From: Welwitschia mirabilis
Lineage: Eukaryota; Gnetophyta; Gnetopsida; Welwitschiales
DNA: 64,000 bases
Assembly (NCBI GenBank): GCA_051453625.1
Contig: JBOZIK010000001.1
Coordinates: 168,328,717 to 168,392,716, forward strand
Reading direction: 5' to 3'
The translations under genes and the position numbers were made by a program. This document shows positions 22,785 to 34,280 of this stretch, in pieces (position 1 is the stretch's first letter; each line of letters starts with the position of its first letter). A model generated the notes under the pieces. It was not told the origin of the DNA. It worked only from the letters and a program-made list of their open reading frames with translations, and searched no databases.

Positions 22785-24670
22785 CTAAAAATGTTTGGGC
22801 TAAAGTAGTGAATACAACTTGTGAAATTTGATTCTAAATCTGATGAAGGAATTTTCTTAGGGTACTCTCAATTGAGTAGAGCTTATAGCATATCCATGAT
22901 ATTTCTGATACCTCAAAATCCTTTGAGCCTAATGAAGATTTAGTTCCTTCTTCTTTCTACCATAACAGAGATGTCTCAAGAGATAAGACAATACCAAAAA
23001 TCAAAGAACTCAGGGATCATCCTTTGGATTCAATCATTAGAAATGTTCAATAAGGTATTATTACTAGGACCTCTCTTAAAGATTTTAATGCACATATTTC
23101 TATATTATCTTAAGTGGAACCAAGGACCTTTGAAGATGCTAAATCTGACTTGTGTTGAATGAATGCAATGTATAAAACTTCAACAATTCTCTTAAAATCA
23201 AGTGTGGTCTCTTATTTCAAAACCAACTGAAAAAAATGTCATAGGTACAAAATGGATTTTTAGAAACAAGATAAATGAAAAGAATGATATTACTAAGAAT
23301 AAAGTTAGACTTATGGATCAAGGATACTCTCAAATAGAATGAGTAGATTATAGCAATACATTTACTCCTATTGCTATACTAGAGTCTATGAGGATGTTTA
23401 TAGCTTTTTCCTACTACAAGAAAGTTAAAGTTTTTCAAATGGATGTAAAGAGTGATTTTCTAAATGGAGACATTAAATAATAAGTTTATGTGAAACAACC
23501 ACAAGGCTTTTCTGATCCTTATAAACTAGATTATGTGTACAAATATAACAAGGCTTTGTATGGATTAAAACAAGCTCCCAGATCATGGTATGAAAAGCTT
23601 TTCTCTTTTTTACTTTAACATAGTTTTACTAGAGGATCCATTGATAGAAATTTATTTAGAAAAGTTTTGAATGATGATTTAATTTTGATTCAAATCTATG
23701 TAGATGACATTATTTTTAGGTCAACTAATAAAAGATTATCAAATGATTTTATAAAACTGATGAGTTTTGAGTTCAAAATGTATATGGTTGGATTAGTTAA
23801 CATGTTTTTAAATCTACAAATCCAACAACATAGAGATGGTATCTTCATAAGTTAGAAGAAATACTCCTTAGATCTAATCAAAAAATTCGGACTTGAAAAT
23901 GTCAAGTGTATGGATTCTCCAATGGCTAGGCACATTAAACTTTCTCTTGATGAAGACAGCAAGGATGTGGATCAAAAGTTATATCATAGCATTATAGGAA
24001 GTCTATTGTATCTAATAGCTAGTCATCCACCCATAGAATTTAGTATTGGCTTATGTGCTAGGTATCAAAGTAAACAAAAGGGATCTCATCTTATTTCTAC
24101 AAAGAGAATACTTTTCTATGTAAAATGTACTCTTGATTTTGGCTTATGGTTTTTAAATAATAATCCCTTAAGATTAATATATTATAGTAATGCAGACTGG
24201 GCAGGCTGCAAAGATAATTGAAAGAGCATAAGTGGTAGATATTTCTTCTTGGGAAATTACCTCATAGGCTGGTGTAGCAAGAAATAATGCTCCATATCCC
24301 TCTTCATAGTCGAAGCTAAATACATAGCTACTGGAGCTTGCTGCACTCAAATACTGTGGATGAAAGGAACTTTAAAGGAATATGACCTAGACATCATAGA
24401 AGTTCCTATTTTTTATGATAATTCAAGTGCCATTTAAATCACTCATAACCCAGTTCAACATACTCGCATCAAGCACATCGATCTCAGGTACCACTTTATT
24501 TGAGACTTGGTAGAAAAGAAATTTATTACCCTAGAATGTATTTGTACTAAAGATCAATTATCCAATATTTTTACAAAACCTTTATCATTTGATTGCTTTA
24601 CTACTCTTCATTACTTTCTGGGTATTATGTCTAAAAAGAACTTAAAAAACCTAGCCTCAACTAAATAGTA
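22785..24670 (+). pseudogene. Copia C integrase end, reverse transcriptase and RNase H (broken)
   Basis: FDSKSDEGIFLGYSQLSRAY near 22830 is the classic end of copia integrase. The RT follows: NVIGTKWIFRNK-like near 23240, a FQMDVKS(D)FLN stretch near 23440, ALYGLKQAP(R)SWY-like near 23560, then an open part with LILIQIYVDDIIFRSTNKRL (catalytic YVDD, 23690-23720). RNase H starts near 23990 with SLLYLIASHPPIEFSIGLCARY, then NADWAGCKDN, VEAKYIATGACCTQILWMK and HTRIKHIDLRYHFI. The last motif ends near 24510. The sequence places C near the SIRE/Tork lineages. Most breaks are stops at Gln, Trp or Arg codons. Two stretches, 23667-23855 and 23910-24221, stay open. Confidence 0.88.
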
Positions 24671-25228
24671 GAGTTTAGTTAATGGGTTGAAAACTTTTCT
24701 TATAATATCAAATTGAACCCTGGTTGACCTCCTCTCTAAATTTAGGCGATCATCCATTTTCAATTCTTACTATTAAAATTCTTTCTTCTCTGGATTAACC
24801 AAAACCTATATTTGGATTAACCGGATTCATCTCAGTTTCTTATTAACTCTTTTAGTTAATGGATCGATTGCTAGTTATTCTAAGGTCGACCTCATTTAGA
24901 ACTTTTCTAGTTATATCAGATCAACCACTACTTTTATTCAGGTTAACCAACTTTATCTTAGTTTTTCCTATAAAATCTTCATCTCTCAGGGTCTACCCCT
25001 CATTATTTAAGGTCAACCACCATCTTGTAGCTCTAGTTTTAAAAATTTTACAAGGGTCGATTGACCTTAATAATTGGTCACCAGCATTTAGATGATGCAT
25101 CATGGATTTTTAAAATCTGCCCATCCTTCTCAAGTCTCTCATTTGTCTTATTCTTCTCTTATCATTTTCTCAATTCTTGTAACCACTCCTTATCTTTCTT
25201 GTATTTTTTTTCTAGATCTGATTTTAAA
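24671..25228 (+). other. Copia C spacer rich in GGTTGACC-type motifs
   Basis: Lies between RNase H and the extra ORF. It has repeated short motifs such as GGTTGACC, GGATTAACC, GGTCGACCTC, GGTTAACC, GGTCAACC and GGGTCGATTGACC from 24715 to 25085, the same vocabulary as the LTR arrays of B and C. Confidence 0.55.
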
Positions 25229-26230
25229 ATGGCTTCTCAGTAATCAAGAGAGGGTTCTAGGAAGAGAAAAAAGAAGTCTACTATAAAACCCCCTAGTTAC
25301 ATTTTTTTCAAAAATGAGTACTGAGTAAGTAGAATATTTTGAGAAGTATTTTGAGTTCAGCTCCATTGCTCTAGAAAGGACTTGCGAACCTATTTAATTT
25401 CTTAGTTTGACAGAGGTCCAGACTCTTCTTGAGGAAGTGAATGGAAGCTACTTCCTCCATGTTTCAGACACATGTTATTCATTAGCTATTAGGTTATTTT
25501 ATTCAAATGCTAGATTTGATACTATCCATTTCACTTTATTACTTTTGTTTTGGTCATGAGATGCACATCACTGTTGATCTAATATCTTTCCTTACTGATC
25601 TACCTCGAGGGAACTTAGGAGAATATTGACCCATGGCTAAACCCTTTGAAGAAAAGGACATTGCCACTCAGCATGTATGTGGCACTGCTCTTATCTGAAA
25701 GAAGATACTCAAAGCTTCACAACTTCTTCCTAGTTTTCGTCTTTTGCACCTAATTCTGTCATACACTTTTCTTCTTATTGTCAAGCACAGAGATGATCTA
25801 TCCAACTACTAGGTCTTTCTTCTCTATTCGTTAGATCGAATACGTAACATTGATGCTCCTGTCATTATGATCAAGCATATGGTTAATCAACTTTAACCTC
25901 ACAAGAGGTGTTCCCTACTGTATTCTTTTTTTATTACATAGTTTTTTTTGGCACTTTGATATTTTACATCTTACTCAGCAGGAGATTCAAAATCACATGA
26001 GGTTCATTAACTATGCCACTCTTTCTAGGATGCATATTTTTGAGGAATATGTTGCTCCATCCAGGTCCAAGATTAAGGCCTCTCATACTCTAAAAATCCT
26101 TTAACTTCTACATCATCTAGACTCTTACACTTAGCACATAAAAGCTGCTCTCATCGCTAGTGGTATTCTAGTTGCTACCACTTCTTAAAGTGAGGGTGTT
26201 CAACCTTCTAAAAAATCAGAGTCTAATTAA
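25229..26230 (+). pseudogene. Copia C additional 3' ORF (putative plant transposon protein domain-like)
   Basis: After pol and before the 3' LTR there is a further decayed coding stretch in the same direction. It may begin at ATG 25229 (MASQ, then RKRKKKS). Pieces in shifting frames include EYFEKYFEFSSIALERTC, LAIRLFYSNARFDTIHF, DLISFLTDLPRGNLGEY, LLPSFRLLHLILSYTFLLIV, SIRQIEYV-like, MIKHMVNQL and IQNHMRFINYATL. The layout (opening helix, 'RLFYSN', a fixed middle, then a helical 'LLHLILSY...IKHM' part) resembles the putative plant transposon protein domain (PF20167) found in extra ORFs of some plant retrotransposons. Its role is unknown. Frameshifts and stops break it. I am fairly sure it was coding, less sure of the family. 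Confidence 0.55.
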
Positions 26231-26278
26231 ATCTTGTCCTTTTCTCATTCTCATCATCCTCACTATCTTTGATTTCAT

Positions 26279-26294
26279 CAAAAAGGGGGAGAAC
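26279..26294 (+). other. Internal polypurine-tract-like sequence
   Basis: AAAAAGGGGGAGAA lies just after the extra ORF, well upstream of the LTR. A second purine tract (GACAAAGGAGGATTT, ~26501-26515) abuts the LTR. The same doubled arrangement is seen in element B. Confidence 0.5.
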
Positions 26295-26500
26295 ACCCTG
26301 TAATTTTTTATCTAATGTATTTCTTTTCTTGTAATTCAACTTGTCTGATTAATACAAAATGTTCTTGCTTCTGCTAAAAATCTCCCTTTTCTACACTAAT
26401 TTTTCTAACCTATAAAACTTATATAAATTTAAATTAATTACAAATTTATTTGATTAAGGGAAAGCCCCACATGTTCAATTAATATTTTGTCTTAATCAAT

Positions 26501-26515
26501 GACAAAGGAGGATTT
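26501..26515 (+). other. Polypurine tract of copia C
   Basis: GACAAAGGAGGATTT directly precedes the 3' LTR start (TGTGAAGAA, equivalent to TGTTGAGAA of the outer LTR). This is the expected plus-strand primer site. Confidence 0.65.
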
Positions 26516-27928
26516 TGTGAAGAAGTTATTGTTATTGATCAAATTAACAAGTTTTCATTGAATTAGTTATTGTGTAGAGATTTTCTAGCACTAAGCAATT
26601 GCTATATAGATTTGGGCGACTGACTAGTTATATGAACATACTCTAAGCATAAAGCAGGTAACTGTATGTAATTATCAGGGTGATCAGACTGTTAGTAATG
26701 TAAAAACTCCTTCAGGTTTGGGTGACTAAGTTTTCAAGTCAGGGCAACTAAACTATTAATTAGAAGAAGAACATTTCTAGCATGGGTGATGGTGCATGTT
26801 GCCTAGGGTGATCTAATTTCAAATTTGTAACAGAATGAGATAAGAGTGGACGACTACTCATAGTATAAAGGGTGACCGCACTACAATCTGTAAAGTTTAG
26901 CCTACTAACAGTAAGGATGACTGAATAGTTAATTAAGGGCGATCTCCTACTATCCAAATTGATCTTAATAAGGTTAACTAATTTATTAATGTAGGGCAAC
27001 TTAAATGAGGTCGACTGCATATTTACTTAAGGGCAACTGAATGTTCATCTGCACCAGACTGACAAATCTGCATCAAGTGAGAGCGACAAAATAAAGTAAC
27101 ATAGGGAAACCAAATGTTTCTATTTAAACTTGTGATAAATATGAACTAAATAATGTCAACCAGATTAAATGAAGAAGGGTAATCGAGCATATCTTGAGGT
27201 TGATCTAATGTATTACAAATATAATCGTTATATTTTCTCTCAGTGGTTATCTTTTGTGGTTTATCTATTAAAGTACCTTTCCATTAGAATGAAGGATACT
27301 TTTTGAAGTGTATAAAAAGAAACTGTTATATCAATCATTCTGTACCTGAATGACTGTGAGTTTAGATTTCTATTTGAGCTTATTCTTGCTGAATATCTTG
27401 TAAGAGCGTACTGTACTACTTGTTCTTGTGGAGCATATATATGCATTTGTGCACTTAGCGTACTTTCTTTTCATCATGGTTGTGGATTAGCCCAAAAATC
27501 CTCTAGTGATTGAATAAGCTTATGGTGAGCCTAAAACCATTCTTTAAGGTTAATATATATGAGCTAGAGACAAGTGATCTAATGGCTGAAGGGTGATTTC
27601 TATCCACCATCAAAATATTTTGTGCTTTTGTTGGTGTGTTTGATTTTTATTTGCAAGTTATTGAAGAAAATGAATNNNNNNNNNNNNNNNNNNNNNNNNN
27701 NNNNNNNNNNNNNNNNNNNNNNNNNNNNNNNNNNNNNNNNNNNNNNNNNNNNNNNNNNNNNNNNNNNNNNNNNNNGTGATCTAATGGCTGAAGGGTGATT
27801 TCTATCCACCATCAAAATATTTTGTGCTTTTATTGGTGTGTTTGATTTTTATTTGCAAGTTATTGAAGAAAATGAATTTTTGTATTATGACCTATTTACT
27901 CTCCTCTAGGGTTAATCTATGATTTTCA
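26516..27928 (+). repeat. 3' LTR of copia C
   Basis: Aligns with 15251-16515, including the GGGTGACC-type motif array (~26620-27205). A 100-N gap at 27676-27775 is flanked by a duplicated ~102-bp stretch (27574-27675 and 27776-27877, one difference). Without that artefact the true LTR is about 1.21 kb. Confidence 0.85.
27676..27775. other. 100-N gap with duplicated flanks
   Basis: The 102 bases before and after the gap differ at one position, so the two contigs overlap and no sequence is missing. It is an unmerged join. Confidence 0.9.
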
Positions 27929-28312
27929 ACTTATTTAAGGGCTAAAAAGGGTTAAGTAACTCTCAAAATCATCAATCATTATATGGTAAATGAAATTATG
28001 TCATCAGAACTTAAGCCACCATGGCTTAATATTTTAAAGTATGTTTTAGGAAAGTGTAGGATATCATTAGAGTGAAGGATTAGTGGTGGATAAATTGGTC
28101 TAAATAGTAGATCTTATTCATCTTTCTACCTCTCAAATCAAAGTTTCATCTTAATTCTTAACTCTATTTATTTTATCTTTTCTTTAAATTGTACTTACAA
28201 GATAAGCAAGAATTGCATAGTTTTTGTTAAGTTACCATAATTATCCCTATGGAAGAATGATTCTAGGTATTCATCTAGTTTATTTTAGTTTTATTATACT
28301 ATAAAATGAATA
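27929..28312 (+). repeat. 5' LTR of gypsy D, right part
   Basis: Starts with the second ACTTA copy and continues the D LTR ('tttaagggct' as at 36723). It ends AATGAATA (CA has become TA). The 3' LTR equivalent is AATGAACA at 37093-37100. Confidence 0.88.
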
Positions 28313-28319
28313 GATTTTA

Positions 28320-28337
28320 ACATCATTATTGGGATAA
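28320..28337 (+). promoter_or_regulatory. Degenerate primer binding site of gypsy D
   Basis: The sequence after the LTR (ACATCATTATTGGGATAATG) can be derived from the Asp-type site TGGCGCCGTTGCCGGGGA by transitions and a small deletion. The call rests mostly on position. Confidence 0.4.
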
Positions 28338-29499
28338 TGAAATGGTAGCTTCTTAGAGGGAACACAATTTTAATTTCTTGTAAATTTTCAGTTTAATTTC
28401 ACTTTAAGTTTATCTATTGGTTGGTACTAGTTCTCTCTAGTGAAATCTAAACTAGTTCTTTCTTTTTTTTTTTTTTAATTTGTTCCTTTCTTTTTTTTCT
28501 TTTTTTCTAGTGGTGGGTACTAGTCTACTTCCAGTGATACTTAAACTAATCCAATTCATAGTTTTATTTAATCTTTATAATCTAAACAATATCTTAAAAT
28601 CAAAGATTTGTATTACAGGTCTAACAAAATTTGTTTACAGGTTATAACCAAAATGAGATGAAAAACTAATATATAACTCATTTCTTTTTGACCTATTTTT
28701 TAATTTCTACAATTTCTATTTCAATGAATTAGTTTGTGTTTTAGCACATTCTATAATTATTTTTGTTATAAATTGCTAAAAATGAAAAAAATTAGGATTT
28801 ATTTTTCTATAGGACTTGTTTCAAGTATTTCATCATTTTAGTTTCTATTATATTTGTCTATGACCTTATTACTCTGAACTTTTTCCTTAAAATCTATAAT
28901 ATTTTATGTTTCTCTCAATGCTATAACTCACGAATATACTAGTATTATCGCCTTTTCTTACTGGAACTACCAGCTATTCTATGAAAACTTCCTTACATTT
29001 TTCTTGAGATCTTTCTAAACTTTCAAAAATCTTTCCATCATTGTGGCCATATTTGAAATTAATCTAAAACATACATGCTTTAAATTTGAGACAAATAAGA
29101 TAACTAATCAAAAATCCTTTTTAATAAAAATAAGGACCCTAATACCAAAATAATGAAGAGCACAAAATTCCTTATGAGAATCAACCCCATGATGATGCTC
29201 AATAAGAACAAGTATTTAGTTCTTAATAACAAAACCAAAATGCCTAATCTAGTTTTTAGCACCCTTTCAATATACCCTCATAAAATAAAGAACTATTGAA
29301 CAAATTGTATGCATATTACCTTAATTAGAAAATAGCTCGAAACATTAGCCAGAGTAAATTACAAAATCAATAAAACAATAATTCCTCTAAGTAAACCCTT
29401 TATAGCTACTTACAACCCTAATGCTTAGAAGCCCCTTCATGCATCATATAACTACTAATAGCATAATAATTAGAATTTAAATCATCCCCTTTACAATTA
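28338..29499 (+). other. Leader of gypsy D
   Basis: AT-rich sequence between primer site and gag, with a T-rich run near 28460-28500. No domain is seen. A long leader is usual in Athila/Tat elements. Confidence 0.45.
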
Positions 29500-31080
29500 C
29501 TTTTCCACTTTCATGACTTAGAATTATAAGATCCTTACTCGCACCTTAAGGAATTTGAGTGTGTGTTATCGACTATACCTCAATATCCTGATATATATGA
29601 CACCTTTAGGCTTTCCTTTTTTCCATTCTCCCTAAAGGACAATGCTAAATCATAGCTTTATATCCTTGAACCCTTATCTATTAGATTCTGATCTAATTTA
29701 AATAAAGAATTCATTTTAAAATTTTTTCGGAATCATAACATAAATGCTTTAATATAAGAGATAATGAATTACCAATAAAAGAATCATAAAATTTCTCCTA
29801 AGCCTTAGAAAGATTTAAGGACTTGCTTTAAAAGTTATTACAACATGGATTCGAGCCAGGAAGGGAAATTAACTACTTTTAAAATGGGTTATCAATAAAT
29901 AATAGGTAGTTAGTTGAAATGATCAATAGGAGTAATTTCACTAGATGAAATTTGAGATTACCTTGAAACTATACTTGAAAGCTCTAGAAACTAGAAGAAG
30001 ATAAGTAAATCATCTAGATCTCATCACTCTATTGGGTCCATAAGCCTGTTTAGAGTACTTAATAATTTTGAAGTCAACAATAAGGTAGATGAGTTGATGA
30101 GAATAGTAGAATCCTTATCCACCTCGTCTACAACTTTAACATCTAAACCTTAATGTCTAATTTACTAGATATATTACACTAGACAATTGAGTATCCTTTC
30201 ATCCCTTTATTTTAAAGCATAATAAATGAATAAATTAATGTAATAGGACATTAATGGAAGAATAAAAAAAGATCCATATTCCAACACCTATAACCTCGAG
30301 TGGAAGAACCACCCCAATTTTTCTTAGAAACAAGATAACTCATATAGTCAAAATCATAACAACAAACTAAGAAATTTATTACCTTTATCATCATATCAAC
30401 CCTTTCCATAAAATTATCAAAACTCTCTTCATTTATTCCATTGAAGAAATGCTAAGAAAAATAATGGAAATTCAAACTCAGATTATCCAAAATCATGAAC
30501 AAACCCTTAAGTAACATTTCTTCTCTTTAGATAACCTTGAATAAGTCATCCAATTCCACATCCAAATCCTTCAAGAAATTGTTTCTTCTCTAAATTAGAG
30601 AGAATCTATGAAATCCCCATGAGCTTATAACCAAATCTAAAAGGAATTAGATTCATGAAAATATTATATCCTACTCACATCAACGAAACTAAGGCCATTC
30701 ATCTTAGAAGTGGAAAAGAATAAAACATCAATATAAGAAAAACACAACTAATAAAAAAATAATTTTTATAGGAAATAAAAGAAAGCAGAAATGATAGAAC
30801 AACCTCTCACCAATTATAAAGAACCTATACTTTTCCACCAACAACTTAGGAGGGATAACATCATGAAAAAAGAATTGAATGCCTTACAAATATTTAAAAA
30901 ATCAAGATAAATGCTCCTTTCTTAGAAGTAATTAAGCAAGTCAATTCTTATATAAAGTTCCTCAAAGACATGTCCATGGTAAAAAGGTTAATAAACATTT
31001 AAAGTAAAACCTCTTTAGCATATCAAATTAGTGAAATTCTTCAAAATCAATTTCCACACAACTTTAAAGATTTTGGCTAC
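29500..31080 (+). pseudogene. Gypsy D gag (broken)
   Basis: The Retrotrans_gag core is seen from 29542: HLKEFECVLSTIPQYPDIYD, then FRLSFFPFSLKDNAKS, matching the family 'VRLRLFPFSLKDKAK.W'. Further on is KDLRTCFKSYYNMD (family 'LLRSCPHHG'). Near 30450 is a coiled stretch, MLRKIMEIQTQIIQNHEQTL, typical of the C-terminal half. Near 30880-31000 a NALQIFKK...FLKDM-like segment leads to the protease. Gag is the particle protein. Stops and shifts occur throughout. The homologous minus-strand gag of A is at 38100-39640. Confidence 0.7.
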
Positions 31081-31089
31081 CCTATGATT

Positions 31090-31560
31090 ACCATCATCAT
31101 TGGAAAGAAACAACTTAATCAAGCCTTGTTGGACTTAGGAGCTAGTGTAACTTGCTTTTATATGATATTTATAAATAATTAGGCTTAAAAAGGCTTAAAA
31201 ACACTAAATTTCAACTTCAAATCATTAATAATTCCATAGAGACCCCATTAAGAGTAATAGAAGATGTTATTGTTAGGGTATATAACTATTATTTTTTGAT
31301 AGATTTTGTGATTTTATATATGGAGAAAATGCTTAAGAAGACCTTTTCTAGCACCTTTAAGTACCTTGATTAACTATAGGAACAATTTTATGAAAATATC
31401 TTTTGGTAATATGATGATAGAAATAAATTCTTTTAATGCCATGAAATTGCCCTATAATGATGACAAAATAGAACACATGGATAGAATCCAAAGCCTCCTC
31501 AAAAACCAAGATCCTTCTACATACCTTCATGAGGATAATGACTTGAAGCTTTCTTAAGAA
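31090..31560 (+). pseudogene. Gypsy D protease (broken)
   Basis: Near 31120-31150 the reading GKKQLNQALLDLGASVTCF contains the Asp-Leu-Gly-Ala-Ser active-site motif of retroviral-type aspartic proteases in Athila/Tat elements. Family landmarks then follow: 'VIEDVIVRVYNYYFLIDFVIL' in pieces near 31255-31315, then a 63-codon open stretch from 31366 that leads into the RT. Confidence 0.65.
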
Positions 31561-32640
31561 TAAGAATCCTATACCATTACTCGAAATGAAGCCTCCATTG
31601 AGCTTAAACCTCTATTAATGATCTTAAGCATACTTTCTTAAGAGATGGCTAGTAGTAAATTCCTTCTTATCATCATTATAAGAAGATAAATTGATAAATA
31701 TTTTAAGGAACCATAAATAAGAAATTAGATGGACCTTTTATAATATTAGAGGCATTGACCTTAGCATTTGTATGCATCAGATCTAGTTAAAAGAAAATGT
31801 TAAGCCATTTATCAAATCAAAGCTAAGAATCAATCCAACCTTGAAAGGGGTAATGAAGAATGAAATAATTAAGGTTTTAGATAATAAAATCATCTACACA
31901 ATCTCAGATAAGAAATGGATAAGTCCAACTAAAATAGTAACAAAGAAGTCTAGAATTATCCTAATATAAATGAACACAATGCACATATCCCTACTAGACT
32001 AGTAGTTAAATGGAGAATGTACATAGATTACATAAAAATCAATGTCGTCTTCATTTCCCTCTCTTATTTTCTAACCAAATATTAAAATAACTTATTAAAC
32101 AACCTTTTTACTACTTTCTAGATAAGTATTTAGTGTGCAACCAATAGAAACCATTTCCAAGAATTAGGATAAAACCACTTTTACCTGTTAGTATGAAATC
32201 TTTTCTTATAGATGAATGCCTTTGGATTTGTAAAATGCCTTAGCTACTTTTTAATGATGTATTCCTATAATTTTCTCTAATTTATTATACTTGTGCACTA
32301 AAATCTTATGAATGATTTCTCCATTTATGGGGACTCTTTCCCATATTATCTTTATAACTTAGAACTTGTTCTTACTTGATGTAGAGAAAAACACTTTGTG
32401 TTAAAATTTGGAAAAATGTTATTTCATGGTAAATAAAGGCATAAATTTAAAAAATATTATCTCTTCATAAAGAATTCAAGTAGATCCTATAAAGTTCCAT
32501 TAATCATACACCTTCCTACTCCATAAAAATAGAGAGATATCAAATCCTTTTTTAGACACACAGTTATTATAGGAGGTTTATAAAAGGCTTTATTAAAATT
32601 TCAAAAACACTTTGTAACCTTCTAAGTGAAGACATCTCTT
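31561..32640 (+). pseudogene. Gypsy D reverse transcriptase (broken)
   Basis: Opens with IRGIDLSICMHQI near 31743. It continues with LRINPTLKGVMKNEIIKVLD, IIYTISDKKWISPTKIV and RLVVKWRMYIDYIKIN near 32000-32035 (family 'WRMCIDYRKLN'). After a decayed middle, LMNDFSIYGDSF near 32308-32345 sits at the catalytic (F)MDDFS site, where the first Asp is now Asn. The connection to RNase H is heavily broken. Confidence 0.75.
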
Positions 32641-33100
32641 TTAACTAGACCTAAAAATATTAACCCTTTAATAATCTTAAGGAAAAACTTACCTTTACAC
32701 CTGTCATTTAAGCACCTAGTTAGAAGCTACTCTTTCAAACTATGTAAGGTGCTAACGACTATGTGGTCCATGCTATGATAGAATAAAGAATAGATTAAAA
32801 CCAATAGTGATCTATTATGTAATTAAAACCTTGAGTGACACTCAACTAAACTATGTGGTCATTGAAAAAGAGCTTATTGCCATAGTCTTTACCTTAGAAA
32901 AATTTAGGCAATATCTCCTTGATTCTAAGGTAGTTATCTATGTAGATTACTTAGCCCTTAGATACCTTTTGGATAAAAAATATCCCAAGCCTAGATTAAT
33001 TAGATGGATCCTACTTTTATAGGAATTTGATTTAGAAATTAAGAATTACAAAGGCTTTGATAATATGGTTGTCAACCATCTTTCATGAATAACTTAGGAA
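32641..33100 (+). pseudogene. Gypsy D RNase H (mostly open)
   Basis: A 71-codon open stretch (32807-33022) reads LSDTQLNYVVIEKELIAIVF, then KFRQYLLDSKVVIYVDYLAL and KPRLIRWILLL. These are the signature strings of gypsy RNase H, which removes the RNA strand after copying. It continues to EFDLEIKNYKGFDNMVVNHL near 33080. This is the best preserved part of D. Confidence 0.82.
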
Positions 33101-33329
33101 AACTTGAAACGTTCCTTTCCATTAATGATACTTTTCCTAACAAATACCTTTTCTTTATTTTATAAATACCTTTATTTACTAATATCACAAATTACTTAGT
33201 TTACAAAGTTATTCCCTCTCACTAAATATTTACTAATAGGAGTAAATTATTTAGTTGAGCTAAATACTTATTTTGGGATGGTCTTCACCTATTTAAATAT
33301 TGACAAAATTAAGTTATTCATAAATGTAT

Positions 33330-34280
33330 CCCTCAATTAGAAATTTATGACATTCTTAAGCATTGCCATTCTAAGGCTTATAGTGGTTATCACTTTGCTA
33401 ATAATATGACCATGAAAATTCTTCAATTAGATTTTCATTAACCATCCATTTTCAAAGTTCCTATCTCTATTACAAAACATACAAAAATTGCCAAAAACTT
33501 GATAGCCTTTGATAAACATGTATGATGCCTTTAATCCCCATTCTTGTGGTTGAATCCTTTAATATTTGGGGTATTAACTTTCAAGGCTCATATCCTTCTT
33601 TGAATGGATACTAATATATTCTTATTTATATTGATTACATCACTAAATGGGTTGAAGCATGGGAATGTTGACTTAATGATGCCAAAACTATAGTGAAATT
33701 CTCTAAGAAAAATATCTTAATAAGATTTAGTTGTCCTTCAGTTTTGATTAGTAATGGTAGAACTTATTTTTGCAATAGAATATTTAACAATCATCTTGTT
33801 AACTATTGGGTTCTTCATAAATTTGCAACTTTGTATCATTTCCAACCTACCAGTAAAGTTAAGGTCATTAACGGAGAGATAAAAAATATTTTGTAAAAAA
33901 TAGTAAACTCAACTAGGAAGGATTAGTCTTATAAGCTTAATGATGTTTTGTAGGCCTCTGGATCATCTTATAAAACACCACTAGAAATGTACAATTTAAG
34001 TTAATTTATAAAAAATCTTGTTATTAACATATAGAACTTGAATATAAGGTATATTGGGCAATTAAAAACATGAATTTAGATCTTGAGGTGGCAAGGAAGA
34101 GAAGGGTCATTCAACTCAATGAGTTAGATGAAATTAGGAATGATGATGCTTGTGAGAACATGAAAATCAACAAGAAAAGGATGAAGAAATTTCATGATTA
34201 AAACATCCTTTGAAAAACATTCAAGAGGAGAAGTAGTTTTACTTTCCAATTTACAATTACATTTTTTTCTAGGTAATATA
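33330..34280 (+). pseudogene. Gypsy D integrase (broken)
   Basis: A zinc-binding remnant near 33360-33440 precedes the core. GINFQGSYPSLNGYQYILIY lies near 33570-33630, then YITKWVEAW and a 67-codon open part (33693-33896) with PSVLISNGRTYFCNRIF. In that part the second catalytic Asp position reads Asn. The C-terminal part, LEYKVYWAIKNMNLDLEVAR and QLNELDEIRNDD near 34030-34150, is characteristic of Athila/Tat elements. Confidence 0.8.

Larger units (their letters stand above)
15251..27928 (+). mobile_element. Ty1/copia element C (SIRE/Tork-like), with an extra LTR and captured or misjoined segment
   Basis: Outer ends are TGTTGAGAAC (15251) and GATTTTCA (27928), with a perfect ACTTA duplication. 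Parts: LTR copy 1 (15251-16515); 2.7 kb of unrelated sequence with an intronless kinase pseudogene; 100-N gap; partial LTR copy 2 (19355-19842); primer site; gag; protease; integrase (two large gaps); RT; RNase H; an additional 3' ORF; 3' LTR (26516-27928). The pol order PR-IN-RT-RH defines Ty1/copia. The RT keeps YVDDIIF. The stretch between LTR copies 1 and 2 is abnormal. It may reflect recombination between elements or a false join in the assembly. Confidence 0.85.
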
